Below the pieces are notes generated by a model that saw only the letters and a program-made list of their open reading frames with translations, was not told the DNA's origin and did not search any database. The translations under genes were made by a program, and so were the position numbers. From Bog-756 sp963704585 (GTDB taxonomy: Bacteria; Actinomycetota; Acidimicrobiia; Acidimicrobiales; RAAP-2), in NCBI GenBank assembly GCA_963704585.1, contig OY969919.1, positions 620,001 through 684,000 of the forward strand: a stretch of DNA of 64,000 bases, written 5' to 3'. Below, piece by piece: positions 33,087 to 41,714 of this stretch (within the stretch, counting starts at the first letter, position 1; every line of letters begins with the position of its first letter).

Positions 33087-33145
33087 ACGTGGATCCGGTG
33101 GCCCGGGTGGACCCGGTCCCCGAACGTGGGAGGAGACGGAGCCGG

Positions 33146-34492
33146 ATGGCGAAGCGGGAGATGGCCCTGGTCGGGTTCGTGCAGGCCGGGAGTACGACGG
33201 TCTACGCCGGCTCGTGGCGCCATCCCGCCACCGAACACGGGTTCCTGACCGCGGCGTACTACGAGAAGCTGGGCCGGACCCTCGAGCAGGGCTGCTTCGA
33301 TCTCCTCTTCTTCGACGACCGGCTCGCGATGCCCGGCATCTACGCGGGCTCGGTGGCCGAGGCGGTGCGGCTCGGTGCGCGCCCGGTCAAACTCGACCTC
33401 TCGGTGGTGCTCGGGGTGCTCGCTGCCACGACCGAGCACATCGGGCTCGGTGCCACCTACTCCACGACCTACTACGCGCCCTACCACGTGGCGCGGACCT
33501 TCGCCACGCTCGACCACCTCACGGGCGGCCGCGCCGCGTGGAACGTCGTGACCTCGGTCAACGACAGCGAGGCGCAGAACTACGGCTTCGAGCAGCACAT
33601 CCCCCACGACGAGCGCTACGACCGGGCCGACGAGTTCCTCGAGGCGACGACCGGTCTCTGGGACACCTGGGAGGACGACGCCTTGGTGCTCGACCGGGTC
33701 GGCGGCACCTTCGCCGACCCCGCCAAGGTGCACGAGCTCGGCCACGACGGCACCTGGTTCCGCACGCGGGGTCCCCTCACGGTGCCGCGCTCGCCCCAGG
33801 GCCGGCCGGTGCTGTTGCAGGCGGGTTCGTCGGGACGCGGTCGCGAGTTCGCCGCGCGCTGGGCCGAGGTCGTCTTCACAGGCGATCCCGATCTCGAGAT
33901 CGCGTGCGCCCACTACGCGGACCACAAGGGGCGGGTCACCGCCTGCGGGCGCGACCCCGAGTCGGTCAAGATGCTGCCGATGGTCTACACCGTGGTCGGC
34001 GAGTCCCACGCGCACGCCGAGGAGCGCGAGCAGCTCTTCCTCGACGGGCTCGTCGACCCGCTCGCGTCCCTCACCCTGCTGTCGGAGCTGATGAACTACG
34101 ACTTCTCGGAGATGGCCCTCGAGGACCCGGTCACCGACGAGCTCATCGAGTCCGTCTCGGGCATCCGCGGGCTCGTCCAGAACCTGCGCAGCCACATCGG
34201 TGGGACCGTGACCCTCGGAGACCTCGCGGGCCACCGGGCGACCCTCCTGCAGGGCCCGCGCTTCGTCGGCACGGGACCGGAGGTCGCCGACCAGATGGAG
34301 GCCTGGCTCGAGGCCGACGCCTGCGACGGCTTCGTGATCGCGGCGACCCACACCCCCGGCGCCTACGAGGACGTGGTCCGGATGGTCGTCCCCGAGCTGC
34401 AGCGACGCGGCGTGTTCCGCGAGCGGTACACGGGCACGACGCTTCGGGACACGCTGGGCCTCGACCGACCGGCGGTCGGCGCCCGTGCCTGA
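33146..34492 (+). CDS. Flavin-dependent monooxygenase of the NtaA/SnaA/DszA (LLM) family
   Basis: A 448-residue protein, the usual length for two-component FMNH2-dependent monooxygenases such as nitrilotriacetate or dibenzothiophene sulfone monooxygenase. Family features are ATYSTTYYAPYHVARTFATLDHLTGGRAAWNVVTS (split here only by reading), NYGFEQHIPHDERYDRADEFLE and VLLQAGSSGRGREFAARWAE. It hydroxylates or cleaves its substrate with FMNH2 supplied by a separate reductase, plausibly the one at 30499. ATG 33146 follows GGAGGAGACGGAG. It heads a co-directional run to 40604 under the promoter and operator at 33058-33086. The last 8 nt overlap the CoA transferase start. Confidence 0.93.
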   Translation: MAKREMALVGFVQAGSTTVYAGSWRHPATEHGFLTAAYYEKLGRTLEQGCFDLLFFDDRLAMPGIYAGSVAEAVRLGARPVKLDLSVVLGVLAATTEHIGLGATYSTTYYAPYHVARTFATLDHLTGGRAAWNVVTSVNDSEAQNYGFEQHIPHDERYDRADEFLEATTGLWDTWEDDALVLDRVGGTFADPAKVHELGHDGTWFRTRGPLTVPRSPQGRPVLLQAGSSGRGREFAARWAEVVFTGDPDLEIACAHYADHKGRVTACGRDPESVKMLPMVYTVVGESHAHAEEREQLFLDGLVDPLASLTLLSELMNYDFSEMALEDPVTDELIESVSGIRGLVQNLRSHIGGTVTLGDLAGHRATLLQGPRFVGTGPEVADQMEAWLEADACDGFVIAATHTPGAYEDVVRMVVPELQRRGVFRERYTGTTLRDTLGLDRPAVGARA

Positions 34493-35691
34493 CCCCGAAC
34501 GGGGCCCGCTCGACGGGATCCGCGTGCTCGACACCGCGACCCTTGCCGCAGGACCGCTCGTCGCGACCGCGCTGGGCGAGTTCGGCGCCGAGGTCATCAA
34601 GGTCGAGCAGCCCGGCGGCGGCGATCCGATGCGCACCTGGGGCGAGCGCAAGGAGGGCATCGGCCTCGTGTGGAAGAGCATGAGCCGGAACAAGCGCTGC
34701 GTGACCCTCGACCTGCCGCGTGCCCGACGGCCAGGAGCTCTTCCACCGGCTCCTCGCGGTGAGCGACGTGGTAGTGTTCGGCAACCGGCCGAGCGCCCTC
34801 GCCCGCTGGGGGCTCGACTGGGAGTCGGTCCACCGCGCTCACCCCCGGGTCGTCGTGGTCCACGTGAGCGGCTACGGCGGCGGCGGCCCGAAGAGCGACC
34901 GGCCGGGCTTCGGGACGCTCGCCGAGGCGATGAGCGGCTTCGCCCACCTGACCGGCCAGCCCGACGGCCCACCGACCCTCCCCCCCTTCATGCTCGCCGA
35001 CGGCGTCGCCGGCCTCGCCGCGACCTACGCGGTGATGATCGCCCTCTACCACCGCGACGTGCACGACGGGGAGGGCCAGCTCGTCGACGTCAACCTCATC
35101 GAGCCCCTCGCCCGGCTCATCGAGTCGTCGACCCTCGCCTTCGACCAGCTCGGGATCGTTCCGGGTCGCGTCGGCAACCGCCTCGACGCGAGTGCGCCGC
35201 GCAACGCCTACCGCACCGCCGACGAGCGTTGGCTCGCGATCTCCGGCGCGTCGCCAACCATCGCGGCGCGCGTCTTCCGTGCGGTCGACCGGCCCGACAT
35301 GGCCGAGGACCCCGCATTCGTGGATCCCGTGAGCCGTCAGCAGCGCGCCCTCGAGGTCGACGCCGTCGTCGCCGAGTGGGTCGCCCGCCACACGCTGGAC
35401 GAGGCGATGGCCGTCTTCGACAGGACAGACGTGGCCGCCGCGCCCGTCTACGACGCCGAGCAGCTGCGCGCGGACCCGCACCTGCGCGCACGCGGCACCT
35501 TCGTCGAGGTCGACGACCCCGAGCTCGGGACGGTGACGGTCCAGGCGCCCGTCGTGCGCCTGAGCGGGACCCCCGGCCACGTCGCGCACCTCGGGCGCGG
35601 CCTCGGTGCCGACAACGGCGCCGTCTTCGGTGACCTGCTCGGGCTCGACGCCGACCGACTCGACACCCTGCACAAAGCCGGCACGATCTGA
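34485..35691 (+). pseudogene. Family III CoA transferase, single-base frameshift
   Basis: The N-terminal frame (GTG 34485) reads LDGIRVLDTATLAAGPLVATALGEFGAEVIKVEQPGGGDPMR to TLDL. The remainder is in the next frame from GTG ~34720: VPDGQELFHRLL, GYGGGGPKSDRPGFGTLAEAMSG, then GEGQLVDVNLIEPL. Its span of 1207 nt is 3n+1; removing one C from CTGC[C]GCGTG at 34713-34720 gives a normal ~401-residue CaiB/BaiF protein. It would activate or exchange the CoA of the substrate in this operon, next to a CitE-like lyase. Whether it is broken in the living cell is open. Confidence 0.88.
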
Positions 35692-35696
35692 CCGTC

Positions 35697-36635
35697 ATGG
35701 CACCCGAACCACCAGCGCGCCCGCTGCGCGCCCGACGCTCCGAGCTGGCCACGCCGGCCAGCAACGAGGCGATGTGCGAGAAGGCGGCGCGTGCCGGGGC
35801 CGACCTCGTCTTCCTCGACCTCGAGGACGCCTGCGCACCGCTCGCCAAGGAAGGAGCGCGCTCGACGGTCGTCGGAGCGCTCACCGAGCTCGACTGGGGC
35901 CGGACCGTCCGCGCGGTCCGGGTCAACGGCATCGACACCCCGTGGTGCCACGGCGACCTCGTCGAGGTCGTCACCGGCGCCCGTGAGGCACTCGACGTGG
36001 TCATCGTCCCGAAGGCCCGCCGCGCCCGTGACGTCTGGTGGGTCGACGTGCTCCTCACCCAACTGGAGGCGTCGCTCGGCTTGCGACATCGGATCGGGCT
36101 CGAGGTGCTCATCGAGGAGGCCGAGGGGCTGGCCAATGCGGCGGCGATCGCCCGCTCGAGCCCGCGTCTCGAGGCGGTCATCTTCGGTGCCGGCGACCTG
36201 TCGGCCTCGCTCGGCGCACGCGTCGACGGGAATTTCGATCCGTTGGGCGAGTACCCCGGCGACTTCTGGCACACGGCGCGCGTCCAGATCCTCACCGCGG
36301 CACGTGCCGCGGGCGTCGACGCGATCGACGCCCCGTACCCCGCATACCAGGACCCTGAAGGCTTCCGACGCGCAGCGGTCCACGCGAGCCTGCTCGGCTT
36401 CGACGGCAAGTGGGCGATCCACCCTGGCCAGATCGCGATCGCCAACGAGGTGTTCACTCCGACCGAGCGAGAGGTCGCCGAGGCGAGGGCGGCGATGGCG
36501 GAGTACCGGAGCGCGGAGGAGCGGGGCGTCGGGGCGATCGGGCGGAACGGCCGCCTCGTCGACGCGGCACACATGCGCCTCGCCGAGAACGTCCTCACCA
36601 AGGCGTCCCTCGGGGACGCCCCGCCCCGACCGTGA
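35697..36635 (+). CDS. HpcH/HpaI aldolase / CitE-like CoA-ester lyase
   Basis: A 312-residue TIM-barrel lyase of the CitE/malyl-CoA lyase group. It has SELATPASNEAMCEKAA, VFLDLEDACAP (metal-binding Glu/Asp), an AVRVNGIDTPW strand, IGLEVLIEEAEGLANA, FGAGDLSASLG and GKWAIHPGQI. These enzymes make or cleave beta-hydroxyacyl-CoA or beta-methylmalyl-CoA-type bonds with Mg2+. It starts 5 nt after the CoA transferase stop, so together they could activate an acid and split it. Its stop overlaps the GTG of the next gene. Confidence 0.92.
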   Translation: MAPEPPARPLRARRSELATPASNEAMCEKAARAGADLVFLDLEDACAPLAKEGARSTVVGALTELDWGRTVRAVRVNGIDTPWCHGDLVEVVTGAREALDVVIVPKARRARDVWWVDVLLTQLEASLGLRHRIGLEVLIEEAEGLANAAAIARSSPRLEAVIFGAGDLSASLGARVDGNFDPLGEYPGDFWHTARVQILTAARAAGVDAIDAPYPAYQDPEGFRRAAVHASLLGFDGKWAIHPGQIAIANEVFTPTEREVAEARAAMAEYRSAEERGVGAIGRNGRLVDAAHMRLAENVLTKASLGDAPPRP

Positions 36636-37714
36636 GCGCCGGGCCGAGCGGTGCGGGGGCCGTGCCGACCCGGACGCCGCACTCCGCCTACCGCGTCGTG
36701 CAGTGGGCCACGGGGAACATCGGCTCGCGTGCCATGCGGGCGGTCGTCGAACACCCCTCGATGCAGCTCGTCGGGGTCCACGTGCACTCGAACGAGAAGG
36801 TCGGTCGTGACGCGGGCGGGCTCTGCGGCCTCGCACCCATCGGGGTCCTCGCGACGCGGGACGTCGACGAGATCATCGGACTCGGCGCCGACTGCGTCCT
36901 CTACATGCCCCAGGGGTGCGACCTCGACGAGGTCTGCGCCCTGCTCGCCTCGGGGGCGAACGTGGTCACCACCCGCGGCGAGTTCCACCGCCCGGCGAGC
37001 ATGGACGCCGGGCAGCGCGCGCGGGTGGAGGAGGCGTGCCGGACGGGTCGCTCGTCGATCCACAGCACGGGCTCGAGCCCCGGCTTCATCACCGAGGCCG
37101 TGCCGTTCGTCCTCTCCTCGCTCCAGCGCCGACTCGACGGGATCGTGATCGACGAGTTCGCCGACCTCTCGCGCCGCCCCTCACCCGGACTCCTCTTCGA
37201 GCAGATGGGGTTCGGCAGGGAGCCGGACACGTTCGACCCGCGGCGCTGGTCGCACGGGGCCGCGAGCTTCGGGCCGTCCCTGCACCTGGTGGCCGACGCG
37301 CTCGGCCTGCCGCTCGACACGGTCGACTCGTCGGGCGAGGTGGCGGTCGCCGGCACCACGACCTCGATCGCGGCGGGAACGATCGAGCGCGGTACGGTGG
37401 CCGCCCAGCGGATGGTCGTGACCGGGTGGCGCAGGGGCGAGCCGCTGCTCCGCTTCCGCGCCACCTGGTACTGCACGGACGACCTCGAGCCGGACTGGGA
37501 GCTTCGGCCGACCGGGTGGCGCGTGGTGGTCGACGGCGACACGCCCCTCGACGTCGACCTCCGACTCGACGTGCCGATCGAGCGGATGGGCGACGTCTCG
37601 CCGAACTTCACCGCGAACCGCGCCGTCAACGCCGTGCCGGCGGTCTGCGCGGCGGCACCGGGCATCCGGACGAGCGTCGAGCTGCCCCAGGTGATCCCGG
37701 TCCTCGGGACGTGA
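36632..37714 (+). CDS. Dihydrodipicolinate reductase-like NAD(P)-dependent oxidoreductase
   Basis: A 360-residue protein of the family that includes 2,4-diaminopentanoate dehydrogenase and many actinobacterial 'dihydrodipicolinate reductase' homologues. YRVVQWATGNIGSRAMRAVVEHP is the Rossmann start and VTTRGEFHRPA follows the cofactor domain. STGSSPGFITEAVPFVLSS and VIDEFADLSRRPSPGLLFEQMGFG (in two parts) are conserved in that family. The reaction is an NAD(P)-linked oxidation of unknown substrate. GTG 36632 overlaps the CitE stop; GTG 36662, with GGGGG upstream, is an alternative 10 codons later. Confidence 0.87.
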   Translation: MSAGPSGAGAVPTRTPHSAYRVVQWATGNIGSRAMRAVVEHPSMQLVGVHVHSNEKVGRDAGGLCGLAPIGVLATRDVDEIIGLGADCVLYMPQGCDLDEVCALLASGANVVTTRGEFHRPASMDAGQRARVEEACRTGRSSIHSTGSSPGFITEAVPFVLSSLQRRLDGIVIDEFADLSRRPSPGLLFEQMGFGREPDTFDPRRWSHGAASFGPSLHLVADALGLPLDTVDSSGEVAVAGTTTSIAAGTIERGTVAAQRMVVTGWRRGEPLLRFRATWYCTDDLEPDWELRPTGWRVVVDGDTPLDVDLRLDVPIERMGDVSPNFTANRAVNAVPAVCAAAPGIRTSVELPQVIPVLGT

Positions 37715-37781
37715 GCACGCGGCCGGCGACGACCGCGACCAGTCCTGCGCCGCGTCGCGCGGGGAACGAGAGGAGCAGGCC

Positions 37782-39029
37782 ATGAAGCGATCCGACCGGT
37801 CCGAGGCGATCCATCTCCGCGCCGACAGGATGCTCGACGTCGTCGCGGGCGAGGTGCGCGAACCGGCGAGCCTGCTCGTCGTCGGCGAGCGGATCGCCGA
37901 GGTCGCGCCCTCCGCCGTGCCCGCCGGTGCGGACGACCTCGACCTCGGGGACGTCACCCTGCTGCCCGGGCTGATGGACATGGAGGTCAACCTCCTGCTC
38001 GGCGGTCCCGACCACCGAAGTCCGCTCAACGCCGTCCAGGACGACCCGGCGGTGCGCACCCTGCGCGCGGTCGTCAACGCGCGCCGAACGCTCGAGGCGG
38101 GGTTCACCACCGTGCGCAACCTCGGCCTCTTCGTCCGGACCGGCGGGATCCTGCTCGACGTCGCCCTCAAGCGCGCCATCGACCGAGGCTGGATCGTCGG
38201 TCCGCGCGTCGTCCCGGCCGGCCACACGATCACCCCGACGGGGGGCCACCTCGACCCGACGATGTTCCAGGCGTTCGCGCCCCACGTGATGCCGCTGACC
38301 GTGGAGGAGGGCATCGCCGACGGTATTCCGGAGGTCCGCAAGGCGGTCCGCTACCAGATCAAGCACGGGGCGGAGCTCATCAAGGTGTGCGCCTCGGGCG
38401 GCGTGATGTCCCACACGGGCCCGGCGGGCGCACAGCAGTACTCCGACGAGGAGCTCCGGGCGGTCGTCGACGAGGCCCACCGTGCCGGGCTGCGGGTGGC
38501 GGCACACGCGCACGGCGACGACGGCATCCGTGCCGCGCTCGAGGCGGGCATCGACTGCATCGAGCACGGCTCGCTCATGTCCGACGAGACGCTCGACTTC
38601 CTGGTCGCGCGCGGCCGGTTCCTCGTGGCGACCACCTACCTCGCCGACGGCATGGACGTCTCGCGCGCCGCGCCCGAGCTGCAGGCCAAGGCCGCCGAGG
38701 TCTTCCCCCGGGCGAAGGAGACCATCAGCAGGGCCATCGCGAAGGGGGCGCGCATCGCGTGCGGCACCGACGCGCCGGCCATCCCACACGGGGACAACGC
38801 CAAGGAGCTGCTCGCGCTCGCCGAGCGCGGGATGACGCCGGCACAGTCGATCCGCGCCGCCACGACCGTGGCCGCCGAGCTCCTCGACGTCGCCGACCGT
38901 GGGCGACTCGAGCCGGGCCTGCTCGCCGACGTGATCGCCGTCCCCGGGAACCCGCTCGCCGACCTCTCGGTCGTCGGGGACGTGCGCTTCGTGATGAAGG
39001 GCGGCGTCGTCCACAAGCACGACGGCTGA
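37782..39029 (+). CDS. Amidohydrolase-superfamily protein with the HxH metal motif replaced
   Basis: A 415-residue protein of the imidazolonepropionase/Xaa-Pro dipeptidase-like amidohydrolases. The N-terminal metal motif normally reads PGLIDxHxH; here it is PGLMDMEVN, so both His are replaced by Glu and Asn. Downstream elements remain: LIKVCASGGVMSH with the carbamylatable Lys, AHAHGDDGI, CIEHGS and CGTDAP with the catalytic Asp. The C-terminal beta sandwich (LADVIAVPGNPLADLSVV) is intact. The enzyme may use one metal or act on a different bond. ATG 37782 has GAGAGGAG upstream. Confidence 0.88.
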   Translation: MKRSDRSEAIHLRADRMLDVVAGEVREPASLLVVGERIAEVAPSAVPAGADDLDLGDVTLLPGLMDMEVNLLLGGPDHRSPLNAVQDDPAVRTLRAVVNARRTLEAGFTTVRNLGLFVRTGGILLDVALKRAIDRGWIVGPRVVPAGHTITPTGGHLDPTMFQAFAPHVMPLTVEEGIADGIPEVRKAVRYQIKHGAELIKVCASGGVMSHTGPAGAQQYSDEELRAVVDEAHRAGLRVAAHAHGDDGIRAALEAGIDCIEHGSLMSDETLDFLVARGRFLVATTYLADGMDVSRAAPELQAKAAEVFPRAKETISRAIAKGARIACGTDAPAIPHGDNAKELLALAERGMTPAQSIRAATTVAAELLDVADRGRLEPGLLADVIAVPGNPLADLSVVGDVRFVMKGGVVHKHDG

Positions 39030-39077
39030 GGCGTCCGGGCGTACGGCCGATCCGCCCCGCCCCGCCGCCTGCCCTAC

Positions 39078-39089
39078 CCTCTTAAGAGG
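39078..39089. promoter_or_regulatory. 12-bp palindrome upstream of the cupin gene
   Basis: CCTCTTAAGAGG is perfectly symmetric and directly overlaps the end of a TACCCT -10-like box (39075-39080), 18 nt before the ATG at 39108. A small operator is possible. Confidence 0.35.
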
Positions 39090-39107
39090 AACACCCCGGG
39101 AGGACCC

Positions 39108-39590
39108 ATGACCACCGCCTTCGACCTCGCACCGACCGCCGTCCACCGCGGCGAGTCCGACCTGCCGTTCGTGACCTTCCCCGACTCGGTCCGCATGCAG
39201 TTGCTCCAGGTCGACCTCGCGGCGGGGGTCTGGGTGGTCCGCAGCCTCTTCCCGCCCGGGGTCTCCGTCACCACCCACAAGCACACCGGACACGTCTACA
39301 CGTTCACCAGGTCGGGAAGTTGGCACTACCTCGAGAGCCCCGACGCGGTCAACACTGCCGGCTCGTACCTCTTCGAACCGGCCGGCTCCGTCCACACCCT
39401 GCACGTCCCGGCTGCGAACGACGAGGTCACCGACGTCTGGTTCGCGATCCACGGTGCGAACCTCAACCTCGACGAGCACGGCGAGGTCGAGCTGGTCATC
39501 GACGCGGCGAGCGTGCTCACCGGCTATCGCGCGCTCTGCGAGACCGAGCACGGAGTGAGCGACCCGCCGGTGGTCGTCATCGGAGCCTGA
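39108..39590 (+). CDS. Cupin protein of the 2,4'-dihydroxyacetophenone dioxygenase type
   Basis: A 160-residue single-domain cupin. THKHTGHVYTFTRSGSWHYLES provides the first metal motif (His-x-His with a following Gly-x-Val-Tyr) and GSYLFEPAGSVHTL the second (Glu/Pro-Ala-Gly-x-x-His). This pattern is that of DAD-like cupins, which use Fe to cleave a C-C bond with O2. Ring or side-chain cleavage would fit the surrounding lyase and dehydrogenase genes, but the reaction is inferred. ATG 39108 has GGGAGGACC. It is 2 nt from the alcohol dehydrogenase gene. Confidence 0.85.
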   Translation: MTTAFDLAPTAVHRGESDLPFVTFPDSVRMQLLQVDLAAGVWVVRSLFPPGVSVTTHKHTGHVYTFTRSGSWHYLESPDAVNTAGSYLFEPAGSVHTLHVPAANDEVTDVWFAIHGANLNLDEHGEVELVIDAASVLTGYRALCETEHGVSDPPVVVIGA

Positions 39591-39592
39591 AC

Positions 39593-40604
39593 GTGCGGGC
39601 GGCGGCCCTCACCGGCCATGTCGGCCGGCTCGAGCTGACCGTCCGCGACGAACCCGTCCCCGGCCCGGGGGAGGTGGTCGCCCGGGTGCGCGCGTGCGGG
39701 ATCTGCGGCAGCGACCTCCACCTCGCGGCCGGCGTCGCCGCGCCGGGCACGATCCTCGGGCACGAGATCGCCGCCGTCGTCGAGGAGGTCGGCGCCGGGG
39801 TGGATCCGAAGTGGTCTCCCGGCACCGCGATCGCCGCGCGACCGTTCGTCGGGTGCGGCAGCTGCCGGTGGTGCGCGTCGGGACGCGCCGACCACTGCCG
39901 CGTCATTCGCGTTCGTCGGCTACGCGCGCCCGGGCGGTTTCGCCGAGCGGGTGGTCCTCAGCGCCCGCGAGCTCTTCCTGCTGCCCGCGTCCCTCACCGG
40001 TCCCGAGCAGGCGCTCGTCGAGCCGCTGGCCGTCGCCCGCCACGGGCTCCGCCGCGTCGGACTCGGGACGGGCGAGCCGGTGGCGGTCCTCGGCGCCGGT
40101 CCGATCGGCCTCGCCACCACCGCCTGGGCCCGAGCACTCGGCGCCGGTCCGATCGTGGTGAGCGACCCTGTGGACCCCCGGCGCGCGCTCGCGACCCGCC
40201 TCGGTGCCGATGCGGTCGTCGATCCCGACGACGGGGACGTCGCCGCGGTGTGCGCGGAGATCCTGGGCGGAGCGCCGCCGGTGGTCCTCGAGTGCAGCGG
40301 CAGGCCCGGGCTCATCGACAGGGCGATGCGACTCGCGGCCGTCGACGGGCGGGTCGGCGTCGTCGGGGCGTGCATGGCACAGGACCGGCTGTACCCCTCG
40401 ACCGGGCTGACCAAGGAGCTCGACGTCCGCTTCGCGCTCTACTACGACGACGCCGACTTCGTCGACACGCTGCGGGCCCTCGACGACGGCTCGCTCGCGA
40501 TCGACGGCCTGGTCACGGACGTGGTCGACCTCGAACGCCTGCCGGAGATGTTCGCGGCGATGGTGGCCGGCGCCGACGCCGGAAAGGTCGTCGTCGTCCC
40601 CTGA
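39593..40604 (+). pseudogene. Zinc-dependent alcohol dehydrogenase (MDR), single-base frameshift
   Basis: The N-terminal frame from GTG 39593 has the catalytic zinc motif ACGICGSDLH, LGHEIAAVVEEVG and the structural zinc Cys pattern CGSCRWCASGRADHC. The frame then shifts at 39905-39911 (ATT[C]GCGTTC). The next frame continues AFVGYARPGGFAERVVL and the Rossmann domain AVLGAGPIGLATTAWA to a stop at 40604. Total span 1012 nt is 3n+1; one C removed yields a normal ~336-residue medium-chain dehydrogenase. It would oxidise a secondary alcohol of the pathway. Convergent with the TetR gene at 40624. Confidence 0.88.
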
Positions 40605-40623
40605 CGACCGGGTCAGGGACCTG

Positions 40624-41340
40624 TCAGGTCCGGCGCGGCGGCACCATCCCATAGGCGAGGAGGTCCCAGAGCCCCTCGGCGGCGGCGCGCTCGTCCCCAC
40701 GGGTCGAGGCGCCCCCGATGGTCGCGGCGAACACGTTGAACATGACCGCCTCGAGGACCACACCGGCCACCCGCTGCGAGGGGAGGTCGGCTCGGAGCGC
40801 GCCGGCCGCCGCGGCCCCGTCGAGGAGCTCCCGGAACATCGACACGAGCGGCTCGAAGGCGCGCGCCGCCTCCCGCGGGTGCTGGGTGAGGAGCTGCTGG
40901 GCGAACTCGGCCATCGCCGGCGGCAGGCCTTCGGGCGGGTCCGTCCCCGGTGGCGGGAGGCCGCACGCGAGGTGGTACTCGATGACGAACCGGTGCAGGC
41001 GCTCGAGCGGGTCGGTCTCGCCCTCGATCCGCGTGCGCAGGTAGTCCGCCGTGGAGACCACCGACTCCTCGAAGAGCGCGAGCAGCAGCTCGTGCTTGCC
41101 TTCGAAGTGCTGGTAGAAGCTCCGGAGGGACTGCCCCGACCGCTCCACGACCTCCTGGACCGTGAAGTCCTTGCCGTCGTTGGCGCGGATGAGCTCGAGC
41201 GCGGCGGTCATGAAGCGCTGCACGCGGCTCCTCGCGCGCCGGTCCGCCGCGTCGAGCGACCGCGCGACGGCCAGCTCGCGCCAGGTGACGCCCTCCTCCG
41301 GCCACTGCCTCGCCGTTGCGTCGTCGGTCACATCGGCCAT
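40624..41340 (-). CDS. TetR-family transcriptional regulator at the end of the Rieske operon
   Basis: A 238-residue regulator with a ~35-residue N-terminal extension. The helix-turn-helix is RVQRFMTAALELIRAND, FTVQEVVERSGQSLRSFYQHFEGK (residues ~40-80). The ligand domain is Pro-rich in the middle (GLPPPGTDPPEGLPPA). It is the last gene of the leftward operon from 47580 (18 nt after the small protein gene). It is thus the natural candidate to bind the TGAGAA-N5-TTMTCA sites at 47580 and 56753; that link is inference. Confidence 0.92.
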   Translation of the reverse strand: MADVTDDATARQWPEEGVTWRELAVARSLDAADRRARSRVQRFMTAALELIRANDGKDFTVQEVVERSGQSLRSFYQHFEGKHELLLALFEESVVSTADYLRTRIEGETDPLERLHRFVIEYHLACGLPPPGTDPPEGLPPAMAEFAQQLLTQHPREAARAFEPLVSMFRELLDGAAAAGALRADLPSQRVAGVVLEAVMFNVFAATIGGASTRGDERAAAEGLWDLLAYGMVPPRRT

Positions 41341-41358
41341 CGTATCGACAGGTCCCGC

Positions 41359-41685
41359 TCAGACCGCGGGCTCGACGACGAGTTGCAGGCTCGCCGCGCC
41401 GCTGTCAGGCACGCGGGGCTGGCGCCACACCTCCACGGGGAAGGACGCGTTCACCAGTGAGTAGCAGAGCCAGAGCAGCCGGATCGCGGGCTCGGGCAGC
41501 GCGTCGAGCTCGAGGCCGTCGAGATAGGCCGTGGCCGCCTCGAGCCGCGGGAAGGCGGCGTCGTAGAACGACTGCAGCTCCTCCATCGTGGAGGCGAGCC
41601 GCCTCGCGTACCGCTCGTCCTCGGTTCGCAGCGACCACGCCGCGAAGGGCTCGAGATCGGCGAATTCGGGTGGCAGCACGGCCAT
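41359..41685 (-). CDS. Small conserved protein coupled to the Rieske oxygenase
   Basis: A 108-residue protein starting at ATG 41685 with GAGGAG upstream. It is mainly helical and acidic: PPEFADLEPFAAWSLRTEDERYARRLASTM, then a second helix and LLWLCYSLVNASFPVEVWRQP (read in parts), with a short beta end. It has no recognised domain or signal. Its place directly after the Rieske alpha subunit (29 nt) suggests an accessory or small subunit, since no normal beta subunit gene is visible. Function unknown. Confidence 0.72.
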   Translation of the reverse strand: MAVLPPEFADLEPFAAWSLRTEDERYARRLASTMEELQSFYDAAFPRLEAATAYLDGLELDALPEPAIRLLWLCYSLVNASFPVEVWRQPRVPDSGAASLQLVVEPAV

Positions 41686-41714
41686 GGCGGTCTCCTCGGG
41701 TTCGGGCGCGGCCG

